Positions 1-9,783 of a stretch of DNA of 64,000 nucleotides are shown one piece after another (position 1 is the first letter of the stretch; each line of letters begins with the position of its first letter). The notes below the pieces were generated by a model, which saw only the letters and a program-made list of their open reading frames with translations, searched no databases and had not been told where the DNA came from. The position numbers were made by a program, and so were the translations under genes. This DNA is from an uncultured Methylobacillus sp. (GTDB lineage Bacteria; Pseudomonadota; Gammaproteobacteria; Burkholderiales; Methylophilaceae): the NCBI GenBank assembly GCA_903824575.1, contig CAIJXJ010000256.1, forward strand, positions 32,649-96,648, written 5' to 3'.

Positions 1-67
1 TTCATTGTGAGCGGTGGTGGTTTAAGATAAAATACATTCCCGTCCGCCTCACTTTACGAAGTTCCTC

Positions 68-1702
<1,635 letters not shown>

Positions 1703-1710
1703 CTGGTAGC

Positions 1711-1763
1711 GCAGGCGGCCTCGCCTGCTGAATTGGTGCTGATGTGCAGGCGAGGCCGCCTGC
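1711..1763. repeat. Nested palindrome between pyrG and kdsA
   Basis: An 18-bp arm at 1711-1728 (gcaggcggcctcgcctgc) is matched by its exact reverse complement at 1746-1763, with a 17-bp spacer. Each arm is itself a hairpin: a 7-bp stem gcaggcg/cgcctgc with a 4-base loop. The RNA can therefore fold as one long hairpin or as two small ones. It resembles dispersed REP-type intergenic palindromes. It could also act as a processing or partial termination signal between pyrG and kdsA, but there is no U-tract. Confidence 0.8.
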
Positions 1764-1782
1764 ACTAAACAAGGTGTATTTG

Positions 1783-2622
1783 ATGAAATTATGTGGATTT
1801 GAAGTCGGCCTTGACCAGCCCCTGTTCCTGATCGCCGGTCCCTGTGTGATCGAGTCGGAACAAATGGCGCTGGACACCGCCGGGTCGCTGCAGGAAATGT
1901 GCCGTATTGTTGGCATCAACTTCATCTACAAGTCATCTTATGACAAGGCCAATCGCAGCTCCGGCAAGACCTTTCGGGGCTTAGGCATGCACGAGGGCTT
2001 GCGCATCCTGTCCGAGGTTAGACGCCAGATCGGCGTGCCAGTGCTGACTGACGTGCACAACGAGGCAGAGGTGCCAGAAGTCGCATCCGTGGTGGATGTG
2101 CTGCAGACACCAGCCTTCTTGTGTCGGCAGACAGATTTCATCGAGGCCTGTGCCCGTTCCGGCAAGCCGGTCAATATCAAGAAGGGCCAATTCATGGCGC
2201 CTTGGGACATGAAGAATGTGGTCGACAAGGCGCGCGCCGTTAACGGTGGTGCTGACAACATCATGGTGTGCGAGCGCGGGGTTTCTTTTGGTTACAATAC
2301 GCTGGTGTCAGATATGCGCGGGTTGGCTGTGATGCGCAACACCGGTTGCCCGGTGGTGTTTGATGCCACCCATTCGGTGCAGCAACCCGGGGGCCAAGGC
2401 GACAAGAGTGGCGGACAGCGCGAACATGTCCCAGTACTGGCGCGCGCGGCGGTGGCGAGCGGGGTGGCTGGCGTGTTCATGGAGACTCACCCCAACCCGG
2501 CCGAGGCTCTGTCGGATGGCCCCAACGCCTGGCCTCTCGACAAGATGCAGGCTCTGCTCGCAACGCTGGTCGAACTCGATCGCTTGGTGAAGCAGCACGG
2601 ATTTATAGAACAAGGACTTTAA
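1783..2622 (+). CDS. kdsA: 3-deoxy-8-phosphooctulonate synthase (KDO-8-P synthase)
   Basis: Condenses phosphoenolpyruvate with arabinose 5-phosphate to KDO-8-phosphate, the first committed step to the KDO sugar of lipopolysaccharide; cytoplasmic. The 279-residue product starts MKLCGFEVG and carries the family motifs [10 protein letters not shown] near the N-terminus, [24 protein letters not shown] and [12 protein letters not shown]. An upstream in-frame ATG at 1744 lies inside the nested palindrome and would add a non-conserved leader, so ATG 1783 is preferred; it also matches the usual 280-residue length. It lies between pyrG and eno, a standard betaproteobacterial order. Confidence 0.96.
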   Translation: MKLCGFEVGLDQPLFLIAGPCVIESEQMALDTAGSLQEMCRIVGINFIYKSSYDKANRSSGKTFRGLGMHEGLRILSEVRRQIGVPVLTDVHNEAEVPEVASVVDVLQTPAFLCRQTDFIEACARSGKPVNIKKGQFMAPWDMKNVVDKARAVNGGADNIMVCERGVSFGYNTLVSDMRGLAVMRNTGCPVVFDATHSVQQPGGQGDKSGGQREHVPVLARAAVASGVAGVFMETHPNPAEALSDGPNAWPLDKMQALLATLVELDRLVKQHGFIEQGL

Positions 2623-2693
2623 GCCACAGCGGGCACAGAGAGCACAGAGGGTTGTGCCGTTTCTTTTGTGTCTTCTGTGATCTCTGCGGCTAA
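2623..2693. repeat. Imperfect inverted repeat of the cacagag family between kdsA and eno
   Basis: Directly after the kdsA stop, the left arm (gccacagcgggcacagagag) is matched imperfectly by a right arm ending ctctgcggc about 70 bases on. The left arm contains repeated cacagag units. This composition is seen in dispersed intergenic repeats of beta- and gammaproteobacteria. It may form a hairpin in the kdsA-eno transcript. Confidence 0.6.
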
Positions 2694-2705
2694 TTGAATT
2701 TTTAA

Positions 2706-3998
<1,293 letters not shown>

Positions 3999-4010
3999 TC
4001 CTGTCTGATC

Positions 4011-4322
4011 ATGAGGCTGCTCACCCTCGTTCTGGTCATCCTCATCGCTGCGCTGCAATATCCGTTGTGGCTGGGCAAGGGCAGCTGGTTACGGGTGTGG
4101 GATCTGTCGCGTCAGATCGAGAAGCAGAAGGAGGGCAATGCCGCGCTGAAGTTACGTAACGACGCACTGGATGCTGATGTGCGTGATCTCAAGACCGGTT
4201 ATGCCGCCATTGAGGAACGTGCTCGTTCGGAGTTGGGCATGGTCAAGCTGGACGAGGTATTCTACCAAGTGATGGAAAACGTGCCAGCCGCCGCCAAGCC
4301 TGCAGCCATAGCCAAACCTTAA
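4011..4322 (+). CDS. ftsB: Cell division protein FtsB
   Basis: Small bitopic inner-membrane protein that joins FtsL and FtsQ in the divisome and helps activate septal peptidoglycan synthesis. The 103-residue product has one N-terminal membrane segment (about residues 3-20). A predicted coiled coil follows (about 28-65; LSRQIEKQKEGNAALKLRND), then the conserved region IEERARSELGMVK. The alanine/proline-rich tail is not conserved. Location directly after eno is the classic arrangement in beta- and gammaproteobacteria. Confidence 0.95.
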   Translation: MRLLTLVLVILIAALQYPLWLGKGSWLRVWDLSRQIEKQKEGNAALKLRNDALDADVRDLKTGYAAIEERARSELGMVKLDEVFYQVMENVPAAAKPAAIAKP

Positions 4323-4875
4323 TTCGTATCGTGCGGCGTTGGTCTGCGGTCAATGGTCGAACGCGGCGGAATCCATATGGAATCAAGGTGGCGCCAATTT
4401 CGGCATGCGCCGGCGATACATCCTTGGAATGATGTTATTCGTGTCAGCTACTACAGGCCAAATGCGATTGCGTACATCAGGTGACCTTAGGCATTGAGTA
4501 CGTGGTCGTAGCGGTATTCTACTTATTCGTTTTTTTCCAGGCCGACTCCCGCAGTCAATCGTGGTGTATTAACTGCGTCCTTTCTGCCCATTTTACTCAA
4601 TCCCGTCCCGATCAATACTGGAATTCTGGCTGCTGAAAAATAAGATGGTTCGCGAAACAAAAGGGCCACAGCGACGTAGCAGCAACATGCAAAATTCATC
4701 ACCGGCCCAATATACATTTCACTCCATTTGTGAAAGAATTTGATACTATCCAATGCGTTATGACGAACTGAATGCAAGGTGGCGTAGTATAAATTCTGAG
4801 GGGTGGCATTGGACAAAGCGTGCTCTTTTAATGGAGTCGCATTTTTAAATCTTTTTGAAAGGGCCGGAGGGACTT
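4323..4875. other. Gene-poor, A+T-richer stretch after ftsB
   Basis: About 550 bases without a gene I can support. A 97-codon open frame on the minus strand (4523-4816) has no recognisable motif and is probably chance. The base composition from about 4.45 kb looks more A+T-rich than the flanking core genes, consistent with the start of an accessory islet that also holds the proline-rich gene and the higBA remnant. Confidence 0.4.
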
Positions 4876-5412
4876 GTGAATACCAGAAATTCGTACTATC
4901 GCGGTATGCTTGCGACCCGACGTGCCCTGCTCACCGAATCCAGAGTCATACAGACCAATCCGCGGCTAAGCCCGGAAGAATTGGTTTTCTGGGATCATGG
5001 CGTTGTTGACGCGCTTAAATATAACGCGGTCTATCCGGTGACCGTGCCCAAGCGAGCGGCTAAACCGCCGGCCAAGTTGGATTCTCAGGACGAATTGCCA
5101 TCCAAGGGGACACCCCAGGCGGTTTTGCCACCTGCTGCATCAATGCCGCCCAAGGAAACGCCAATGCCTGAAGCGGCGCTAGCGCCCAAGGAAGCCCCTG
5201 CGCGCAAAGAGATTTTAGAACCCGTGGAAGTCATGCAGCCGCAGCAGGATGTACAGCTGCCTAGGGATGTCCCGCTGCCCAAAGAACCACTGCCTCCCAA
5301 AACAATGCAACCAACCAAAGAAGAGCAGCCCTCCAAGGTGGATTCGACGCCAACAAAAAGTTCGACTTTGATGGATGATCTGGGGGATTACATGATTGAT
5401 TATTTCGATTGA
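4876..5412 (+). CDS. Proline/lysine-rich protein of unknown function
   Basis: Not recognised. The preferred start is GTG 4876, which has a strong GGAGG site five bases upstream; an in-frame ATG at 4855 has no such site. The product is 178 residues. Residues 1-60 look ordered (NTRNSYYRGMLATRRALL, then PEELVFWDHGVVDALKYN). Residues 65-165 form a low-complexity, proline-rich tail with recurring PKE-like units (PPKETPMPEAALAPKEAP, LPRDVPLPKEPLPPK). The C-terminus is acidic (DDLGDYMIDYFD). There is no signal peptide or membrane segment. It could be a linker or scaffold type protein, but function cannot be inferred. It sits alone between ftsB and the higBA remnant. Confidence 0.55.
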   Translation: MNTRNSYYRGMLATRRALLTESRVIQTNPRLSPEELVFWDHGVVDALKYNAVYPVTVPKRAAKPPAKLDSQDELPSKGTPQAVLPPAASMPPKETPMPEAALAPKEAPARKEILEPVEVMQPQQDVQLPRDVPLPKEPLPPKTMQPTKEEQPSKVDSTPTKSSTLMDDLGDYMIDYFD

Positions 5413-5705
5413 GGAGCCAATCAACCTGCCTCAACGATAGCATCAACTGAATAGAATTGTAGCTGGCAAGGTCATGAAACTACGGCCCCCTGCAAGCGGA
5501 ATCAGGCTCGGAGCGTGCCGGTCAGTCTTTTGCTGCAGGCTCGGCCTTCTCTGAATTGCACCTTCCCGCATCACAGGGTTCCAGCGCTAGTGGCGCGTTT
5601 GAGCACATGTTGGAAACGCAGGTCAACAGCAACTGGCATCAGCGTAAATGCAAGCAATCATACAGAATGGGCGTCAGGTATCGAGGTGAACATCATGGCG
5701 GATCG

Positions 5706-6011
5706 TCAAGCTACTGCGTGGTCGGCTGTAATGCGATGCATCTGTTGCAACACATCGTGCAGCTTAGCCTCTGCTTGCCACAAGTCATATTTTGTTTGCA
5801 TGTCCACCCATAGCTGAGCACCACTGCCCAATAATGCCCCTAAGCAGAGTGCCATTTCAGGAGAAACACCACTGCGTTCCGCCAGAACCGCATGCACTGT
5901 TTGGCGCGAAACGCCAAGGCTGCGCGAAAAAGCGCTAACTGACATATTGAGTTCAGGTAAAACATCTTCGCGCAAAATTGCGCCGGGGTGAGTTGGTTTG
6001 CGTGTACGCAT
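5706..6011 (-). CDS. higA: HigA-family antitoxin (XRE-type DNA-binding protein)
   Basis: Antitoxin of a HigBA type II toxin-antitoxin pair; it normally binds HigB and represses its own operon. The 101-residue product starts MRTRKPTHPGAILREDVL, the HigA signature, and has a helix-turn-helix around SVSAFSRSLGVSRQTVHAVL. The downstream helices (PEMALCLGALLGSGAQLW, then MQTKYDLWQAE) are typical of the family. An AGGAGG site four bases before the ATG fixes the start at 6011; a longer frame from 6086 would run through higB. The gene lies immediately after the higB remnant, in the usual toxin-first order. Confidence 0.88.
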   Translation of the reverse strand: MRTRKPTHPGAILREDVLPELNMSVSAFSRSLGVSRQTVHAVLAERSGVSPEMALCLGALLGSGAQLWVDMQTKYDLWQAEAKLHDVLQQMHRITADHAVA

Positions 6012-6019
6012 AATGCCTC

Positions 6020-6232
6020 CTAATGATAGTTTTCCAAGTTGACTTGAAACGCATTCTCGCCTTCCCATTCGAAGGTGATGCACCACGGGCCATTTACATG
6101 GATGCTGTAGCGCTTTGGCTTGCCCTGCAGGGGATGGAAATCAAAAAAGTATTTCTTTACACTTGTAAAGCGCTGATTAAGGTGGGTCAGCTTTAGCAAA
6201 TAATGATCCCGGTGCAGTACAACGGACAGCCT
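6020..6232 (-). pseudogene. higB: HigB toxin remnant, N-terminal part missing
   Basis: Translation just upstream of higA gives a clear HigB C-terminal half: FDFHPLQGKPKRYSIHVNG, then PWCITFEWEGENAFQVNLEN, ending YH. This is the RelE-like mRNA interferase family. The frame opens only after a TAA at 6233-6235 and contains no ATG or GTG start, only CTG and TTG. It codes for at most 70 residues against about 92 for the family, and the usual N-terminus (MIKSF.HKGL) is not found in any frame upstream. I read it as a truncated toxin gene left beside an intact antitoxin. A non-canonical start producing a short protein is possible but less likely. Confidence 0.7.
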
Positions 6233-6375
6233 TTAAGGACAGAAATTGTGGTGAATCTTGCCTATTTCGTTGCGCCATAGCGGTTACATAGGAATGACAC
6301 ACTTGGCCGACAGCCGTAGATTGACTTTCATAAGCTATGCCAACTATCTGATACGTAATAGGCTACAGCTAGGGT

Positions 6376-7410
6376 TCATGCCATTGAGTAGGGCATTTCC
6401 AGCAGGGTCAGCGTTGCACCTTCGGGCGATGCCCAATGGATGGCGCTTGTGCCAGCACTCTCGCTCCTGAGTTCCGCCAGCAGGTCGAAGCCGCCGGCTG
6501 GGGCTGTTGCCGCCCGTACCACTTGTCCGACGGCATCCTGACTATCGCTGCCATACAATGGGTCGCCTGCCTGAGGTGTCAGGGCGGTGTCCATATGGGC
6601 GAGATAGGTACGACGCTTGACCTTGCCTAGATAATGCGTGCGGGCGACAATTTCTTGACCAGTGTAGCAGCCCTTCTTGAAATTGATGCCGCCTAGCAGG
6701 TCAAGGTTGACCATTTGGGGCACGAAGGCTTCCTGCGTCGCCAAGACGACGTCGGGGGTGCCGGACTTGATTTCCAGCCATTCCCAGCGGTCGGTTCCCA
6801 CGGCGGTGCAACCGGGCTGCAAGGCTGTCCAAAGAGCGGTCGCCTGTTCCGGCGCAGTGATGATCTCAAAACGCGGTAGGTCACCGGGTAGTCGAAGAAT
6901 ATGGGTGGATTCGAGGTTGACCACTTGATGCGCCTGTTGCGGGATTTCGTCAAAGATTCGACTCAAGACTGCTGCGGCGCCAGTACCGGCCAAGCCGATG
7001 CGCACCGTACTGTTTGATATATCAGTGAGGGTAACGTGGGAGCGCATCACGTACATTTTGAGACGTTTTAGCACGGACTCAGTCAGCGCTCCGTTCAACT
7101 GCAGATAAATGTGGTCGTGGTGGGTGAAGGCTAGAAAAATGGTCAGCAGCCGCCCCTTGGGGGTACAGTAGCCGGTATATTGGCTGTTGTTGCCGTCAAG
7201 CAGCTTGACGTCATTGGTGAGTTGGCCTTGCAGAAAGGTGAGGGCGTCCGTGCCGTCGGCTTGCAGCATGCCAAGATGAGACAAATCGGCAATAATGCTG
7301 TCGTCAGGCGTGGGAGCCAGTTCGAGCGCGGGTTGACCGAAATGGATGACGCGTCCATCCTTCATTTGCGCGCCTTGCGCGGTGAGGAAATCTTGCCAAA
7401 GAGGATTCAT
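6376..7410 (-). CDS. ygfZ: tRNA-modifying / iron-sulfur repair protein YgfZ (GcvT-like folate-binding)
   Basis: YgfZ is a tetrahydrofolate-binding protein needed for full activity of some iron-sulfur enzymes, including tRNA thiolation enzyme MiaB; cytoplasmic. The 344-residue product has the GcvT-like fold start (DLSHLGMLQADGTDALTFLQ) and the diagnostic motif KKGCYTGQEIVART around residues 233-246, with the conserved cysteine. Length is close to the family norm. It is divergent from the ygfX-like gene with only 23 bases between starts. Confidence 0.92.
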   Translation of the reverse strand: MNPLWQDFLTAQGAQMKDGRVIHFGQPALELAPTPDDSIIADLSHLGMLQADGTDALTFLQGQLTNDVKLLDGNNSQYTGYCTPKGRLLTIFLAFTHHDHIYLQLNGALTESVLKRLKMYVMRSHVTLTDISNSTVRIGLAGTGAAAVLSRIFDEIPQQAHQVVNLESTHILRLPGDLPRFEIITAPEQATALWTALQPGCTAVGTDRWEWLEIKSGTPDVVLATQEAFVPQMVNLDLLGGINFKKGCYTGQEIVARTHYLGKVKRRTYLAHMDTALTPQAGDPLYGSDSQDAVGQVVRAATAPAGGFDLLAELRSESAGTSAIHWASPEGATLTLLEMPYSMA

Positions 7411-7433
7411 GAAAGAGCCGTCAGGTTATTGCG

Positions 7434-7868
7434 ATGCGCCATTATAGCGTGAAGCCACTCCATGTTGCCCTGCGTCCATCGCGTATGCTGGCCGGGATGC
7501 TGGGTGGCGTCTGTTTGTCAGTTGTGGTTTTGTTGCTGCTGCTTCCCCTGCCCTGGTGGATCAAGTGCTTGTGCGGCGCAATGGTGGTTGCAGCCACGGC
7601 CTGGCATCTAGGTCGATATGCCTGGTCGGCGCAGACCATCACCGCCCTGGAGCTCGAAGTTTCAGGAAAATTACGCTGTTATTCCCGTGCAAAAGACTGG
7701 AGAGATGTCGAGGTGCTGGGCAGCAGTTTCGTCACCCCAAAGCTGACCGTGCTCAATTTTCGCTTGCCAGGCGAGCGTTTGTCCCGGCATGTGGTGCTGT
7801 TGCCGGATATGGTGGAGAGCGCAGCCTTTCGGCGTTTGCGTGTCTGGTTGCGCTGGGGGAAGGACTAA
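7434..7868 (+). CDS. YgfX-like membrane protein
   Basis: Small inner-membrane protein of the YgfX (CptA) type. In E. coli YgfX is encoded with SdhE and has been linked to cytoskeleton inhibition. The 144-residue product has two adjacent membrane segments (about residues 19-40 and 42-62). A soluble C-terminal part follows, with a tryptophan/arginine-rich stretch (AKDWRDVEVLGSSFVTPKLT) and VVLLPDMVESAAFRRLRVWL, as in the family. No sdhE is adjacent here; the neighbour is ygfZ, divergent. Function in this organism is unknown. Confidence 0.7.
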   Translation: MRHYSVKPLHVALRPSRMLAGMLGGVCLSVVVLLLLLPLPWWIKCLCGAMVVAATAWHLGRYAWSAQTITALELEVSGKLRCYSRAKDWRDVEVLGSSFVTPKLTVLNFRLPGERLSRHVVLLPDMVESAAFRRLRVWLRWGKD

Positions 7869-7881
7869 GGGACCAGGACCT

Positions 7882-9111
7882 TTAAACCTTGAAACGGACC
7901 ACGGCAGCCTGCAGGCCTGCGGCCAGTTGTTCCAGATGATGAGCCGCCTCTGCGGTTTGCTGCACTGAGGCACTGTTCTCACGCGCCATGCCGGCGATGT
8001 TCTCGATGTTGCGTGAGATTTCCATGCTGGAGGCATTCTGCTCGCGCACAGAAGTGCTGATGTTGTCTATGCCCTCATTGGCCATCGTTGCAGTGTCACG
8101 CGTGCGCTGAAGTGCTGCAGTGGCTATGCCAGTCAACTCCTGGCTGGACTGAAGGAATTTCCGGCCATGATCCAGCGTCTGCAGCACCCGGCTGGACTGA
8201 TCTTCGATGGCGCGGGTGACGCCGTCGATTTCGTTGGCGGATTGCGAGGATTTCTCAGCCAGCTTGCGCACTTCATCCGCTACCACCGCGAATCCTCTAC
8301 CCTGCTCGCCTGCACGGGCTGCCTCAATGGCCGCATTGAGTGCCAGCAGATTGGTCTGGTCGGCGATATCCTTCACTTGCTGTGTCATGTGACTGATGGA
8401 GGCCGTATTGCTGACAAACAAACTGACGGATTCCGCGATTTCCTGCATGGCGGCAACGGCCTTGTCCACTTCCTGGGCCAAGGCCACCAGTTTTTCATTG
8501 CCGAGACGCGTTTCCTCGACGCTGGAGTCGGACAGGCGGCGCACGTCATCGGCACTTTCTGCCACGCGGCCCACGCTGGCCGTGACCAGTTCTACTGCTT
8601 GTGCAGTGGTACTGGCCGAGTCGCTCTGGTTTTGCGAGACCCTGACGATCGCCTGTGAAGTTGAGGCAAGAGTGGAAGCGGCTTGCAGTACCTGGGAAGT
8701 AGAGTCCTTCACGTGTCGAATGATGCCGCCTAGTTCGATTCGGATTTTCTCGGCACTGGCGGCCACATCGCCGATTTCATCGGTGGTGGTGCGCTTGACG
8801 GCTTGTGAGAAGTCACCTCCAGCCAGGCGATCCAGATCGCGCGCCAGTTGATGTGCGGGTGCGACGATGTTGCGTTGCACTAACCCTAAGAAGCTTGCAA
8901 AGGCGAACAGAATGGCAAAACTCATGCCCCCGAGAGTGAAGAATATCTGTTGTTGAAACGAGGCCGTCGCGCTCGCGGAGAGCACAAGGCTTTCCTGCCA
9001 AGCCAGCCAGAGTCCGTAGAGCGATGCAGCCAGCAGACCAACGGTACCTGATCCAGTGATGAGCAGGAGTTTGTTGCGGATGCTGCCCATGATCCAGTCA
9101 TTCAATGGCAT
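7882..9111 (-). CDS. Methyl-accepting chemotaxis protein with minimal periplasmic loop
   Basis: Chemoreceptor that controls CheA kinase. The 409-residue product has two membrane segments (about residues 14-36 and 52-76) separated by only about 16 residues. It therefore lacks the usual periplasmic ligand domain. A HAMP region follows ([20 protein letters not shown], about 82-135), then the signalling domain with the hairpin-tip motif [20 protein letters not shown], then [20 protein letters not shown]. There is no C-terminal NWETF-type pentapeptide. It may sense through the membrane or partner proteins. No che genes are nearby. It ends 13 bases from the convergent ygfX-like gene. Confidence 0.93.
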   Translation of the reverse strand: MPLNDWIMGSIRNKLLLITGSGTVGLLAASLYGLWLAWQESLVLSASATASFQQQIFFTLGGMSFAILFAFASFLGLVQRNIVAPAHQLARDLDRLAGGDFSQAVKRTTTDEIGDVAASAEKIRIELGGIIRHVKDSTSQVLQAASTLASTSQAIVRVSQNQSDSASTTAQAVELVTASVGRVAESADDVRRLSDSSVEETRLGNEKLVALAQEVDKAVAAMQEIAESVSLFVSNTASISHMTQQVKDIADQTNLLALNAAIEAARAGEQGRGFAVVADEVRKLAEKSSQSANEIDGVTRAIEDQSSRVLQTLDHGRKFLQSSQELTGIATAALQRTRDTATMANEGIDNISTSVREQNASSMEISRNIENIAGMARENSASVQQTAEAAHHLEQLAAGLQAAVVRFKV

Positions 9112-9156
9112 GGCGGTTAACCCTTTCCCAAGTTGAATGTTTATTCTAGTCCAATA

Positions 9157-9783
9157 TTAAGGATGGTGGCGTCTGACTTGTTTCAGGTGGCGTCGTACGA
9201 ACCATATCACGAACACTGCCACAGAGACGGCGATGATGTTGTGGAACTGGTGGAAATACACCTTCAGGCTTTCCCAGTTTTCGCCCATCTTCATGCCGGC
9301 ATAGGCCAGCACATAGCACCAGATCAGGGACCCCGTGAAGGTGTAGGCGATGAAGCGTCCCATGTGCATCCGTGCTATCCCGGCTGGGAAGGCAATGAAG
9401 GTGCGTACTGCCGGAAGCAGGCGGCCAATGAAGATGATGATTTCGCCGTGTTGTGCGAACCAGCGATCGGCGATATGCAGGTCGTGGTGTGAGATAAGTA
9501 CATATTTGCCGTATTTTTCTACAACAGGTCGTCCGCCAAGCATGCCGAGATAATAGGCCGGAATGGAACCGAGCACGCAGCCGATGGCGCCCGCCAGCGC
9601 CACACCCCATAGCGTCATTTCGCCCTTGAATACCAGGAATCCGGAGAACGGCATGATGATCTCCGACGGCAACGGAATGCAGGCCGACTCGATGGCCATC
9701 AGCAGCGCGATGCCGTAGTAGCCAAGCGTTGAAATGATATGGATGATCCATTGGGCGAGCAGGGTGATGAGGCTTTCAATCAT
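9157..9783 (-). CDS. DedA family membrane protein
   Basis: Inner-membrane protein of the DedA family, some of which flip polyprenyl phosphate or phospholipid and help maintain membrane potential. The 208-residue product shows the family motif ESACIPLPSEIIMPFSGFL and the arginine/proline motif GRLLPAVRTFIAFPAGIARM. It has several hydrophobic segments and a final membrane helix before the basic tail WFVRRHLKQVRRHH. Its ATG overlaps the mfd stop codon (ATGA), so it is translated from the mfd transcript. Confidence 0.92.
   Translation of the reverse strand: MIESLITLLAQWIIHIISTLGYYGIALLMAIESACIPLPSEIIMPFSGFLVFKGEMTLWGVALAGAIGCVLGSIPAYYLGMLGGRPVVEKYGKYVLISHHDLHIADRWFAQHGEIIIFIGRLLPAVRTFIAFPAGIARMHMGRFIAYTFTGSLIWCYVLAYAGMKMGENWESLKVYFHQFHNIIAVSVAVFVIWFVRRHLKQVRRHHP

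Noticed and set aside
4523..4816. 97-codon minus-strand open frame after ftsB
   Set aside because: No recognisable motif or ribosome site; composition looks like chance.
5478..5816. Plus-strand open frames across 5.5-5.8 kb
   Set aside because: The longest lacks a normal start and runs antisense into higA; no family recognised.
5413..6375. Integrated mobile element in the islet
   Set aside because: No integrase, transposase or inverted terminal repeats were found; only toxin-antitoxin remnants.
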